Assembly (NCBI RefSeq): GCF_030818895.1 | Contig: NZ_JAUTBA010000001.1 | Coordinates: forward strand, 4,836,001 to 4,900,000 | DNA from: Sphingobacterium zeae | GTDB taxonomy: Bacteria; Bacteroidota; Bacteroidia; Sphingobacteriales; Sphingobacteriaceae | Length of the DNA: 64,000 nt | Direction of reading: 5' to 3' | Shown here: one piece after another, positions 1 to 9,305 of the stretch | Layout: each line of letters starts with the position of its first letter | Position numbering within the stretch: the first letter of the stretch is position 1 | The notes under the pieces: model-generated | Seen by the model: only the letters and a program-made list of their open reading frames with translations | Told to the model about the DNA's origin: nothing | Databases searched by the model: none | Program-made: the position numbers and the translations under genes

Positions 1-1170
1 AAGTTCAGCAGCCATATCTTTAGGAAGACCACACTCGTGTAATTTCAAGTGAGGACCTACAACAATTACCGAACGAGCCGAATAATCCACACGCTTACCT
101 AACAAGTTTTGACGGAAACGACCTTGTTTACCTTTCAAAATATCAGATAAAGACTTCAATGCACGGTTACCTTCTGTCTTAACAGCGTTCACTTTACGTG
201 AGTTGTCAAACAAAGAGTCTACCGCTTCTTGAAGCATACGTTTTTCGTTACGTAAGATTACTTCAGGAGCTTTGATTTCGATCAAACGTTTTAGACGGTT
301 GTTACGAATAATCACACGACGGTATAAGTCATTCAAATCCGAAGTCGCAAAACGACCACCATCCAAAGGTACCAAAGGACGCAATTCAGGTGGGATGATT
401 GGAACGATTTTCACAATCATCCATTCTGGACGATTCTCGATATTTTCACGTGAACTACGGAAAGCTTCAACCACATGAAGGCGTTTCAACGCTTCATTTT
501 TACGTTGTTGCGAAGTCTCATTAGCAGCTTGGTGACGTAAGTCGTATGACAATTGATCCAAATCAATACGCTTCAACAAATCCTCTAACGCCTCAGCACC
601 CATCTTAGCAACGAATTTTTGAGGATCGTTATCGTCTAAATATTGATTTTCTTTTGGTAAGGTATCTAAAATATCTAAATATTCTTCTTCAGTCAAGAAG
701 TCCATAAAGTTGATACCATCTTCTTCCTTAATACCAGCTTGGATAACCACATAACGTTCGTAGTAAATGATCATATCCAATTTCTTGGTAGGAAGTCCCA
801 ATAAATAACCAATTTTATTAGGAAGAGAACGGAAGTACCAGATGTGTGCAACAGGAACTACCAAATTAATGTGTCCCATACGCTCACGACGTACTTTTTT
901 CTCAGTTACTTCAACACCACAACGGTCACATACGATACCTTTATATCGGATACGTTTGTATTTACCACAGTGACATTCGTAGTCCTTTACGGGACCAAAA
1001 ATACGCTCACAGAATAAACCATCACGTTCTGGTTTGTAGGTACGATAGTTAATCGTTTCCGGTTTTGTAACTTCACCACTTGAGCGTTCCAGAATAGTTT
1101 CTGGAGAAGCCAAGCTGATCGTAATCGATGTGAAGTTGCTTTTAATTTTATTATCTTTTTTGTAAGACAT
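1..1170 (-). CDS. rpoC: RNA polymerase subunit beta' (N-terminal part, cut by the window edge)
   Basis: This is the largest catalytic subunit of DNA-directed RNA polymerase. Only the first 390 codons are inside the window; the reading frame stays open to base 1. The translation starts MSYKKDNKIKSNF at the ATG whose complement is 1168-1170. It carries the N-terminal zinc site, with Cys66, Cys68, Cys81 and Cys84 (C-H-C-G ... C-D-R-C-G), the clamp sequence VEVTEKKVRRERMGHI, and near the cut end the switch/template region (KGKQGRFRQNLLGKRVDYSARSV, split here as KGKQGRFRQNLL and GKRVDYSAR). It lies 71 bp downstream of rpoB on the same strand with no terminator between them, so the two are co-transcribed as in other bacteria. 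Identity is certain; the missing C-terminal part cannot be judged. Confidence 0.98.
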   Translation of the reverse strand, partial: MSYKKDNKIKSNFTSITISLASPETILERSSGEVTKPETINYRTYKPERDGLFCERIFGPVKDYECHCGKYKRIRYKGIVCDRCGVEVTEKKVRRERMGHINLVVPVAHIWYFRSLPNKIGYLLGLPTKKLDMIIYYERYVVIQAGIKEEDGINFMDFLTEEEYLDILDTLPKENQYLDDNDPQKFVAKMGAEALEDLLKRIDLDQLSYDLRHQAANETSQQRKNEALKRLHVVEAFRSSRENIENRPEWMIVKIVPIIPPELRPLVPLDGGRFATSDLNDLYRRVIIRNNRLKRLIEIKAPEVILRNEKRMLQEAVDSLFDNSRKVNAVKTEGNRALKSLSDILKGKQGRFRQNLLGKRVDYSARSVIVVGPHLKLHECGLPKDMAAEL

Positions 1171-1241
1171 ACTTATTCAAAAGTTAAAGCTTTATAAAGA
1201 AGCTTTGAAGGATTGAGCCCTTCAAAGCCCTATTTGCTTAA

Positions 1242-4200
1242 TTAATCCAATGTGATATCTAGACCCAATCCACGTAACTCATGTACCAATACGTTGAACG
1301 ATTCTGGTACCGATGGTGTCGGAAGGTTGTTACCTTTTACGATAGCCTCGTACGTTTTGGCACGACCAACCACGTCATCCGATTTCACAGTCAAGATTTC
1401 TTGAAGGATGTTAGATGCACCGAAAGCTTCCAATGCCCAAACCTCCATCTCACCGAAACGTTGACCACCGAATTGTGCTTTACCACCAAGAGGTTGTTGC
1501 GTGATCAATGAGTACGGACCGATTGAACGTGCGTGCATTTTATCATCCACCATGTGACCTAATTTCAACATGTAGATTACACCCACTGTCGTTGGTTGAT
1601 CGAAACGGTCACCCGTCAATCCGTTATACAAATATGTACGTCCAGATTTTGGTAAACCAGCTTTCGCAACCCAATCCTGTACTTGATCCATTTCAGCACC
1701 GTCAAAGATAGGTGTAGCAAATTTCACCCCTAATTTCTGACCTGCCCAACCCAATACGGTTTCGTAGATCTGTCCCAAGTTCATCCGTGAAGGTACCCCT
1801 AGTGGGTTCAACACGATATCAACTGGTGTGCCATCTTCCAAGAAAGGCATATCCTCATCACGTACGATACGTGCAACGATACCTTTGTTACCGTGACGAC
1901 CGGCCATCTTATCCCCTACTTTCAACTTACGTTTTTTAGCAACGTAAACTTTAGCCATCTGCACAATTCCTGATGGAAGCTCATCACCGACAGATACTGC
2001 AAATTTATCACGTTTGAACGAACCAAGCTCTTCATTAATCTTAATGTTATAATTATGAAGGGCCATTTTGATCAACTCATTTTTATCTTCGTCAGTTGTC
2101 CATCCCATCGGGTTGATGTTGTTGTAATCTAATTCAGCCAAGATTTTCTGTGTAAACTTAGCACCTTTAGCCACCAACAACTCTTTATATACGTTGTAAA
2201 CACCTTGGCTTGTTTTACCATTCACTATCGTGAATAATTTTTCCACCAAACGTTCTTTCAACGATTTAACAGCTCTATCGTGAGCAACTTCAAGTTTCTC
2301 TAACGTCTTACGTTCAACCTCTTTAGACATTTTCTTCGCACGCGAGAATAACTTCGTATCGATAACAACACCTTTTAATGAAGGCGGAGTTTTCAATGAA
2401 GCATCTTTCACATCACCAGCTTTGTCACCAAAGATTGCACGTAATAATTTCTCTTCTGGAGAAGGATCAGACTCACCTTTAGGTGTAATTTTACCAATTA
2501 AGATATCACCGCCACCAACTTCAGCACCAATACGGATAATACCGTTTTCGTCCAAGTCTTTTGTCGCTTCTTCAGATACGTTAGGAATATCAGCCGTTAA
2601 CTCTTCTTCGCCACGTTTTGTATCACGAACTTCAAGTTCGAATTCTTCAATGTGAAGAGAAGTAAACCAATCTTCTTTCGCTACACGCTCAGAAATTACA
2701 ATCGCATCCTCAAAGTTATATCCTTGCCAAGGCATGAATGCCACTTTTAAGTTACGGCCCAATGCCAATTCACCATTTTCAGTTGCATAACCTTCACACA
2801 ATACCTGTCCTGGTTCAACTCGTTGACCTTTCTTAACGATAGGCTTCAAGTTCATACATGTATTTTGGTTGGTTTTCTTGAACTTGATCAATTTATACGT
2901 TTTGACATCATCATCAAATGATACAAGACGATCATCGTCGTTTCTGTCATAACGGATCTTAATTTCATCAGCATCTACATACTCCACTACCCCGTGCCCC
3001 TCAGCATTGACCAACGTACGTGAATCTTTTGCCACACGCCCCTCGAGACCAGTACCTACGATAGGCGCTTGTGGACGCAATACAGGCACAGCCTGACGTT
3101 GCATGTTTGATCCCATCAAAGCACGGTTGGCATCATCATGTTCCAAGAAAGGAATCAACGAAGCCGCAATAGATGTAATTTGATTAGGAGCAACGTCCAT
3201 ATAATCGAGCATATTAGGCTCGATAATTGGGAAGTCACCCTCATATCTGGCTTTCACTTTCGCATCTTCGAAATTACCTTTGTCATCATACAAAGCATTC
3301 GCTTGTGCGATTGTTTTACCATCTTCATCCTCAGCAGATAAATATACGACTGGCTCGTCAACCACAACAACCCCATCTTTTACCTTACGGTAAGGAGTCT
3401 CGATAAATCCTAAGTGGTTAATTTTCGCATGTACAGCCAATGAGGAGATCAAACCGATGTTTGGACCCTCTGGAGTTTCAATTGTACAAAGACGACCGTA
3501 GTGTGTATAGTGAACGTCACGAACCTCGAAACCCGCACGCTCACGAGAAAGACCACCTGGACCTAAGGCTGACAAACGACGCTTGTGCGTAATTTCAGCA
3601 AGAGGGTTAGTTTGGTCCATGAACTGAGATAACTGGTTTGTACCGAAGAACGAATTGATTACGGACGAAAGTGTACGTGCATTAATCAAATCAGTCGGCG
3701 TAAACACTTCATTATCACGAATGTTCATACGCTCACGGATTGTACGAGCCATACGAGATAGACCAACACCAAACTGCGCATATAATTGTTCGCCTACAGT
3801 ACGTACACGACGGTTCGACAAGTGGTCAATATCATCAACCTCTGCTTTAGAGTTGATCAAATTGATCAAATACTTTACAATTGCAATGATATCCTCACGG
3901 GTTAATACTTTCGTATCCTCCGGAGTATCCAACTTCAACTTACGGTTGATACGGTAACGACCTACATCGCCCAAATCATAACGCTTGTCAGAGAAGAATA
4001 AACGGTCGATGATACCACGCGCAGTTTCCTCATCTGGTGGTTCAGCGTTACGTAATTGACGATAGATATGTTCTACCGCCTCTTTCTCCGAGTTGGACGT
4101 ATCTTTTTGTAAAGTGTTATATATAATAGAATAGTCAGCATTGTTAGACTCATCGTCTTTCGCTAAGATAATAGACTTAACGCCAGCTTCGATAATAAAA

Positions 4201-5051
4201 TCAATGTGATCATCTTCTAGAACAGTTTCACGCTCAAGGATAATTTCATTACGGTCGATGGATACTACTTCACCAGTATCTTCATCCACGAAATCTTCTA
4301 CCCATTTTTTCAATACCCTAGCCGCAAGACGGCGACCAACATATTTTTTAAGACCAGATTTACTAACTTTTACTTCATCCGCCAAATCGAACAATTCCAA
4401 GATATCTTTATCCGAATCGTATCCGATAGCACGCAATAAGGTAGTAACTGGGAATTTCTTTTTACGGTCGATATAAGCATACATGACATTGTTAACGTCA
4501 GTCGCAAATTCGATCCAAGATCCTTTGAAAGGAATTACCCTTGCAGAATAAAGTTTAGTACCATTTGTGTGTCTACTTTGACCAAAGAAAACGCCTGGTG
4601 AACGGTGTAATTGCGATACGATAACACGCTCTGCACCATTTACCACGAAAGTACCTTTAGGAGTCATATAAGGGATAGTCCCTAGATATACATCCTGAAC
4701 AATAGTTTCGAAATCTTCGTGTTCTTCATCATTACAAGATAACTTTAACTTAGCCTTTAAAGGAACGCTATAAGTCAAGCCGCGCTCGATACACTCTTGG
4801 ATATCATAACGTGGTGGATCAATGAAATAATCCAAAAACTCTAGCACAAAAATGTTTCTTGAATCAGAAATAGGGAAGTTTTCCGAGAATACCTTGAACA
4901 GCCCTTCCTGATGGCGGTTGTCAGAAGTAGTTTCTAATTGAAAAAACTCCTTGAAAGATTCCAATTGCACATCTAAGAAATCTGGATATTCCAATACTTT
5001 CTTACTTGTTGCAAAGTTTATTCTTTCTTGTTGAATATTATTGTTTGCCAA
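1242..5051 (-). CDS. rpoB: RNA polymerase subunit beta
   Basis: Catalytic beta subunit of RNA polymerase, 1269 residues from the start chosen here. That start is a TTG (complement of 5049-5051) giving (M)ANNNIQQERINFATSKKVLEYPDFLDVQ when joined, the usual Bacteroidota N-terminus. An in-frame ATG at 5138 would add 29 residues rich in Cys, Trp and Lys that do not look like RpoB, so I reject it. Visible landmarks are GERVIVSQLHRSPGV, the rifampicin pocket at about residues 473-505 (FMDQTNPLAEITHKRRLSAL, with the sensitive-type Asp, His and Ser residues), ETPEGPNIGLI, and KMAGRHGNKG near the C-terminus. The gene follows rplL after a 168-bp spacer that contains a strong hairpin (see 5164-5193) and precedes rpoC by 71 bp. 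Confidence 0.97.
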   Translation of the reverse strand: MANNNIQQERINFATSKKVLEYPDFLDVQLESFKEFFQLETTSDNRHQEGLFKVFSENFPISDSRNIFVLEFLDYFIDPPRYDIQECIERGLTYSVPLKAKLKLSCNDEEHEDFETIVQDVYLGTIPYMTPKGTFVVNGAERVIVSQLHRSPGVFFGQSRHTNGTKLYSARVIPFKGSWIEFATDVNNVMYAYIDRKKKFPVTTLLRAIGYDSDKDILELFDLADEVKVSKSGLKKYVGRRLAARVLKKWVEDFVDEDTGEVVSIDRNEIILERETVLEDDHIDFIIEAGVKSIILAKDDESNNADYSIIYNTLQKDTSNSEKEAVEHIYRQLRNAEPPDEETARGIIDRLFFSDKRYDLGDVGRYRINRKLKLDTPEDTKVLTREDIIAIVKYLINLINSKAEVDDIDHLSNRRVRTVGEQLYAQFGVGLSRMARTIRERMNIRDNEVFTPTDLINARTLSSVINSFFGTNQLSQFMDQTNPLAEITHKRRLSALGPGGLSRERAGFEVRDVHYTHYGRLCTIETPEGPNIGLISSLAVHAKINHLGFIETPYRKVKDGVVVVDEPVVYLSAEDEDGKTIAQANALYDDKGNFEDAKVKARYEGDFPIIEPNMLDYMDVAPNQITSIAASLIPFLEHDDANRALMGSNMQRQAVPVLRPQAPIVGTGLEGRVAKDSRTLVNAEGHGVVEYVDADEIKIRYDRNDDDRLVSFDDDVKTYKLIKFKKTNQNTCMNLKPIVKKGQRVEPGQVLCEGYATENGELALGRNLKVAFMPWQGYNFEDAIVISERVAKEDWFTSLHIEEFELEVRDTKRGEEELTADIPNVSEEATKDLDENGIIRIGAEVGGGDILIGKITPKGESDPSPEEKLLRAIFGDKAGDVKDASLKTPPSLKGVVIDTKLFSRAKKMSKEVERKTLEKLEVAHDRAVKSLKERLVEKLFTIVNGKTSQGVYNVYKELLVAKGAKFTQKILAELDYNNINPMGWTTDEDKNELIKMALHNYNIKINEELGSFKRDKFAVSVGDELPSGIVQMAKVYVAKKRKLKVGDKMAGRHGNKGIVARIVRDEDMPFLEDGTPVDIVLNPLGVPSRMNLGQIYETVLGWAGQKLGVKFATPIFDGAEMDQVQDWVAKAGLPKSGRTYLYNGLTGDRFDQPTTVGVIYMLKLGHMVDDKMHARSIGPYSLITQQPLGGKAQFGGQRFGEMEVWALEAFGASNILQEILTVKSDDVVGRAKTYEAIVKGNNLPTPSVPESFNVLVHELRGLGLDITLD

Positions 5052-5163
5052 GGGAATATGAATTTTAGTTTTAAAAAAACTGCGCTTACACTTATGCTGT
5101 AAACCACGTGTCCACTGTGCCCAGCATATACACAGCATAGTGGCGTATTGATATAAATAGGAA

Positions 5164-5193
5164 TAGACTCTGACGAAAAATCGTCAGAGTCTA
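5164..5193 (-). terminator. Perfect 13-bp hairpin between rplL and rpoB (attenuator candidate)
   Basis: Bases 5164-5176 and 5181-5193 are exact inverted complements (TAGACTCTGACGA core) with a 4-base loop. On the minus strand the hairpin is followed by a T-rich but broken stretch (ATTCCTATTTATATC), not a clean U-tract. It lies 26 bp after the rplL stop and 113 bp before the rpoB start. The position matches where many bacteria reduce transcription between the ribosomal stalk genes and rpoBC. The hairpin is directly visible. Partial termination, rather than RNA processing, is inference. Confidence 0.6.
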
Positions 5194-5219
5194 AACCTTT
5201 TCGGGCTAATTAGTTGAGA

Positions 5220-5597
5220 TTATTTAATCTCAACAACAGCACCAGCTTCTTCTAATTGTTTTTTCAAAGCTTCTGCTTCGTCTTTAGATACACCAGCTTT
5301 TAATTCTTTAGGTGCTCCGTCAACTAAATCTTTAGCTTCTTTCAAGCCTAATCCAGCTAAATCTTTAACCAATTTAACTACAGCTAATTTTTGACCACCA
5401 GCTTCTTTCAAGATAACGTCAAATGAAGTTTTCTCTTCTGCAGCAGCAGCACCACCTTCAGCTGGAGCAGCAGCTACAGCAACAGCAGCAGCAGCAGGCT
5501 CGATGCCATACTCGTCTTTTAAGATATCAGCTAATTCTTTAACTTCTTTTACTGTTAAGTTAACTAACTGTTCAGCAAGTTGTTTTAAATCTGCCAT
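5220..5597 (-). CDS. rplL: 50S ribosomal protein L7/L12
   Basis: Stalk protein of the large ribosomal subunit, 125 residues, normal for the family. The N-terminal dimerisation helix (MADLKQLAEQLVNLTVKEV) is followed by an Ala/Gly-rich hinge at about residues 35-54 and the C-terminal factor-binding domain (FDVILKEAGGQKLAVVK, GLGLKEAKDLVDGAPK). The gene is 78 bp downstream of rplJ, whose product anchors L12 dimers. Reading from rplL into rpoB passes the hairpin at 5164-5193, which could set the ratio of stalk protein to polymerase. Confidence 0.98.
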   Translation of the reverse strand: MADLKQLAEQLVNLTVKEVKELADILKDEYGIEPAAAAVAVAAAPAEGGAAAAEEKTSFDVILKEAGGQKLAVVKLVKDLAGLGLKEAKDLVDGAPKELKAGVSKDEAEALKKQLEEAGAVVEIK

Positions 5598-5675
5598 TTT
5601 ATTTTGAATTTTTGAATGTACTTTATAAAAATTGTTAATTAAATTGTAACGAATGTTTCTGTTCTAGAGGACTCG

Positions 5676-6194
5676 TTAACCTCTTTCTTCTAAAGCTTTT
5701 ACTAAACCTGCAACCGTATTTCCTCCTGATTGAAGAGCTGAAATAACATTTTTCGCAGGAGATTCCAAGGCTGCGATAACGTCCGCAATAAGCTCGTTTT
5801 TGGATTTAAGATTAACTAATGCAGTTAATTGATTATCTCCAACGAATGCTGTTGCTTCAATGAAAGCCGCTTTTAACAACGGTTTTTCATTAGTTTTACG
5901 CAATTCTTTGATTAATTTCGCAGGCGCATTAGCGACTTCTGAAAACATCATTGTAGACGCACCTTTAAGCGTTCCAAAAATATCTTCTTCATCAACACCA
6001 GCTTCGATTAATGCTTTCTTGATTAAAGTGTTTTTTACAGCTTTAATCTCGATGCCTTGTTCAAAACATTTACGACGAATGTTATTCACTTTTTCAACGG
6101 ACAACTCAGCAGTATCGGTAATGTAGAAGTTACCGTAAGATTTAATCTGTTCGGCCAAAGCTTGAACAATTTCTTGTTTTTCTTCTTTTCTCAT
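5676..6194 (-). CDS. rplJ: 50S ribosomal protein L10
   Basis: 172-residue base of the L7/L12 stalk. The N-terminus (MRKEEKQEIVQALAEQI) and the internal KAVKNTLIKKAL and GASTMMFSE segments are typical of the rRNA-binding globular part. The C-terminal helix (SALQSGGNTVAGLVKALEE) is the L12-binding spine. The gene begins 2 bp after rplA ends, so the two are probably translationally coupled. That tight spacing leaves no room for the separate L10 leader found upstream of rplJ in some bacteria. Confidence 0.98.
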   Translation of the reverse strand: MRKEEKQEIVQALAEQIKSYGNFYITDTAELSVEKVNNIRRKCFEQGIEIKAVKNTLIKKALIEAGVDEEDIFGTLKGASTMMFSEVANAPAKLIKELRKTNEKPLLKAAFIEATAFVGDNQLTALVNLKSKNELIADVIAALESPAKNVISALQSGGNTVAGLVKALEERG

Positions 6195-6196
6195 GA

Positions 6197-6895
6197 TTAA
6201 ATACCTGCTACTGATTTAGTCTCAATATGAATACCAGGACTCATAGTTGAGGAAATGTGAATACTTTTAAAGTAAGTTCCTTTAGCTGCAGATGGTTTCA
6301 AACGAGCTAGAGTTTGTAATACCTCTAGTGCGTTATCATATATCTTATCTGCATCGAACGACGCTTTACCAATAGAAGTATGGATGATACCGGTTTTGTC
6401 AACTTTGAAATCGATCTTACCACCTTTTACATCTGTTACAGCTTTACCAACTTCTGTTGTAACTGTACCAGTTTTAGGGTTAGGCATCAAGTTTCTTGGA
6501 CCTAAAATACGACCCAATTTACCAACTTTAGCCATAACACTAGGCATAGTAATAATGATATCAACGTCAGTCCAACCACCTTCAATTTTGCTGATGTAAT
6601 CATCTAAACCTACGTAGTCTGCACCTGCCGCTTTAGCTTCTTCTTCCTTATCAGGAGTACATAAAACTAAAACACGAACAGTTTTACCAGTACCGTGAGG
6701 TAATGTTGCAATACCACGAACCATTTGATTTGCTTTACGAGGATCTACGCCCAAACGAACGTCGATATCCACAGAAGCATCAAATTTGGTCAATGAGATT
6801 TCTTTAACTAAAGCCGAAGCTTCTTTCAAAGAGTATGCTTTACCAGCTTCAATTTTGGATAGTGCCGCTTTTTGATTTTTTGTTAATCTAGCCAC
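6197..6895 (-). CDS. rplA: 50S ribosomal protein L1
   Basis: 232-residue L1-stalk protein of the large subunit. The sequence shows the domain I start (MARLTKNQKAALSKIEAGK), the domain II core GRILGPRNLMPNPKTGTVT and the closing SSTMSPGIHIET. In other bacteria L1 also represses its own rplK-rplA operon by binding the leader; no such site could be recognised here. It is 22 bp downstream of rplK and 2 bp upstream of rplJ, in the middle of the ribosomal/RNA polymerase operon. Confidence 0.98.
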   Translation of the reverse strand: MARLTKNQKAALSKIEAGKAYSLKEASALVKEISLTKFDASVDIDVRLGVDPRKANQMVRGIATLPHGTGKTVRVLVLCTPDKEEEAKAAGADYVGLDDYISKIEGGWTDVDIIITMPSVMAKVGKLGRILGPRNLMPNPKTGTVTTEVGKAVTDVKGGKIDFKVDKTGIIHTSIGKASFDADKIYDNALEVLQTLARLKPSAAKGTYFKSIHISSTMSPGIHIETKSVAGI

Positions 6896-6917
6896 TTTTC
6901 TTAAATTGATTTCTTAA

Positions 6918-7361
6918 TTAATTGTTCCAAGGAGCATTACCTGACACGGTAATACCCATACTACGTGCTGTACCCGCTACCATTTTCATAGCAGACTCTA
7001 CAGTAAATGCATTTAAATCAGGCATTTTATCTTTAGCGATGGTCTCAACTTGTTCCCAAGTGATAGCCGCAACTTTTTTACGGTTAGGCTCGCCAGATCC
7101 ACTTTTTAATTTAGCAGCGTCTTTCAACTGAACCGCTACCGGTGGAGTCTTGATGATAAAATCAAATGATTTATCAGCGTAAACTGTAATGACAACAGGC
7201 AATACTTGACCTGGTTTGTCTTGCGTACGAGCGTTAAACTGCTTACAGAAATCCATGATATTCACACCTTTAGCACCCAATGCAGGTCCTACTGGAGGTG
7301 AAGGATTCGCAGCTCCGCCCTTAACTTGTAATTTTACTAACGCACTGACTTCTTTTGCCAT
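6918..7361 (-). CDS. rplK: 50S ribosomal protein L11
   Basis: 147-residue L11, which binds the GTPase centre of 23S rRNA. The N-terminal proline-rich segment (GGAANPSPPVGPALGAKGVN) and the C-terminal RNA-binding domain (KMPDLNAFTVESAMKMVAGTARSMGI) are complete. It is the first gene of the rplKAJL-rpoBC block. Here it is separated from nusG by an S41-protease gene and has its own Bacteroidota-type promoter at 7458-7489, about 95 bp upstream of the start. Confidence 0.98.
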   Translation of the reverse strand: MAKEVSALVKLQVKGGAANPSPPVGPALGAKGVNIMDFCKQFNARTQDKPGQVLPVVITVYADKSFDFIIKTPPVAVQLKDAAKLKSGSGEPNRKKVAAITWEQVETIAKDKMPDLNAFTVESAMKMVAGTARSMGITVSGNAPWNN

Positions 7362-7457
7362 TTTGTTTTGAATTTAATTTTGTTAAATGTCTGTTAGTAA
7401 GTTGGAAGCAAATAACGTAACATTCATCGGCCAGGACGTAACACCCCAACCGAGGTG

Positions 7458-7489
7458 CAAAGTTAATAAGAAGATTTGAATCCTGCAAG
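7458..7489 (-). promoter_or_regulatory. Housekeeping promoter for the rplK operon
   Basis: On the minus strand the sequence reads CTTG, 20 bp, TAACTTTG. This fits the Bacteroidota primary sigma factor consensus (TTG at -33, TAnnTTTG at -7). Initiation would fall near 7452, giving a leader of about 90 nt before rplK. The leader begins with a short CACC/GGTG hairpin that might take part in L1 or L11 feedback, but I cannot show that. Confidence 0.65.
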
Positions 7490-7628
7490 TATCTAACTTT
7501 TAATTTTTCAGGAATTTATGTTTTTTTTATCCCTACCTAGATCCGACATCCTATTACAAAAAAATAATCTTAGCACTTTTCTAAAAATTAAGGCTAAAAA
7601 AATCGGTTTTAACGAAGTCACATCAGCT

Positions 7629-9236
7629 CTACTGCCTTTTAATAATCTTCAACACCTTATCCAATACCGGATCTTTCCCTTTGAATACATCATCAACATT
7701 TCGTACAATGGAAACATCCGGCATAACACCCCGTCCAGCTTCGCTTACATGATAATAAGGCTTCACGTCCATTAAGCCAAAGCGCCACCTTAAATGGGAG
7801 TTTGGCAGTTTCAGTACAGGAAGAACTCCTGCAACAGTACCACTAGCAGCCCCGCCAGTCTCTTCACCAAAGAAAACAGCACGTTTCCCAACTTTCAGAT
7901 TTGTAGCAATCAAACTCGCTGCAGAAAAAGTCCCGCCATCGATCAATACAAATAAATCACCGCGATAGCGATTCGCCTTTGATTTTTCAATTTTGCTTCC
8001 CGTAAGATGGGTATAATTTATCCCATCTTTGGAAAACGTCTTTGCCCAAGATACTACAGCACTTGGTATAATAAATGGTGATAAAACGGGATAAGACCAG
8101 CCTGGCAATCCTTTTACCTGATAAAACGGCAAGTTGAACTTTGAGCTGATCACTGCCGGCTGAACAAACTGGAATTTATCCGCTTTTACAAGATAGCTAT
8201 ATAGTTCACGAACATCGGACAAACGTCCGCCCAGATTGCCACGAAGATCCAAGATCAGGTATTGAACCGAATTAAGCTCCAGTCGATCAAAAATCCTTCT
8301 ATAGGCTTCTTTTGGACGCCCATAGGAAAAATCGACCACCTTCAATAAAGCAATACTGCTATCGCCTTTGGCAGGGAAAGAGAGCTGTTTGCTCATTCTT
8401 TTTAGATTGGTATTATAGCCGAATATCTTGCGCTGCTTTTTCGTATCGGACTTCTTTTCTATTGGCTTATCGCTCTTTTCCGAAGGCTTTTTATTCGGTT
8501 TTTCCTTAGCCGCACGGCTTGTTCCGACCTTTCCCTTCTGTTCAGGTGCTTCAAATCTTCTGACAACAAACCGCTCATACGTACTATCAGCACGAGAAAA
8601 CACCACAGCAATAGAATCTCGATACCCCAATTCCAATTGGTAATACCGCGGTAATAAACGTTCAAAAGCCTGATCTATAAATGTTGTATTATACCCATCC
8701 GAGGTAAAGGTTGGGCGATATTTTGTGTACAAATTTTGTGGCTGTATCCCTTCAATAGCTAGAATTTTTGAACCGACAATCAGCGTTGAATCTGCCGTTC
8801 CATTTTTTGAAAGATACAATGTATTTTCTTGCCAATGAAATCCCAATTGTGAGAAGGGGCCCTTACTTTTTTGGTAACGTACTTTATCCTTACCTTTCGG
8901 GTCAAATTTGGAAATAAGTGGGCTTAAGGTCATATGTCCCTGCCGAACTTGAGACAGAACAGCTGCTAATGCCAGCTGAAACTGGTTGGGCAGTAAGGGA
9001 TGACGGATCGTAGAACGGAGGCTATCAAACTTAGTCTTTAATTGATCTTCCCCTATATACAAAAAAAGGTCCGGATGCATTTTCCATAAGTTACGCTCAA
9101 CATAGTTGATATCCTGCAGCATAGCTTTGACGGACAGTGGAGTCTGAATAAATCGATTATACTTCGCTACACTTGTACAGCTTATCAATGTAAAGAAGTA
9201 TAACAATAGAAATAGATAAATTACTGACTTTTTCAT
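7629..9236 (-). CDS. S41-family peptidase lipoprotein
   Basis: 535-residue predicted lipoprotein protease. I start it at MKKSVIYLF (ATG complement at 9234-9236), because this gives a textbook lipoprotein signal ending in LISC with Cys20 as the lipidated residue; the in-frame ATG at 9266 adds ten residues before it. After an N-terminal helical part comes a PDZ-like segment (FSQLGFHWQ ... GSKILAIEG), then a very Lys-rich linker at about residues 245-275. The C-terminal part is the tail-specific protease fold: LILDLRGNLGG and DGGTFSAAS, with the nucleophile candidate near Ser438, then FFGEETGG. Family assignment is firm; the substrate is unknown. Its place between nusG and rplK is unusual. It ends about 140 bp before the rplK promoter, so rplK need not depend on it. 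Confidence 0.85.
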   Translation of the reverse strand: MKKSVIYLFLLLYFFTLISCTSVAKYNRFIQTPLSVKAMLQDINYVERNLWKMHPDLFLYIGEDQLKTKFDSLRSTIRHPLLPNQFQLALAAVLSQVRQGHMTLSPLISKFDPKGKDKVRYQKSKGPFSQLGFHWQENTLYLSKNGTADSTLIVGSKILAIEGIQPQNLYTKYRPTFTSDGYNTTFIDQAFERLLPRYYQLELGYRDSIAVVFSRADSTYERFVVRRFEAPEQKGKVGTSRAAKEKPNKKPSEKSDKPIEKKSDTKKQRKIFGYNTNLKRMSKQLSFPAKGDSSIALLKVVDFSYGRPKEAYRRIFDRLELNSVQYLILDLRGNLGGRLSDVRELYSYLVKADKFQFVQPAVISSKFNLPFYQVKGLPGWSYPVLSPFIIPSAVVSWAKTFSKDGINYTHLTGSKIEKSKANRYRGDLFVLIDGGTFSAASLIATNLKVGKRAVFFGEETGGAASGTVAGVLPVLKLPNSHLRWRFGLMDVKPYYHVSEAGRGVMPDVSIVRNVDDVFKGKDPVLDKVLKIIKRQ

Positions 9237-9305
9237 CGGCAGTAAGATACAAAAAAAGCCTTCCAATTTTCATGAAAAGCTTTTCTCTATCGTTAATTAC
9301 TAATT

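Noticed and set aside
1281..4476. Several plus-strand open frames opposite rpoB
   Set aside because: They are frame shadows of a conserved essential gene with no homology-like features.
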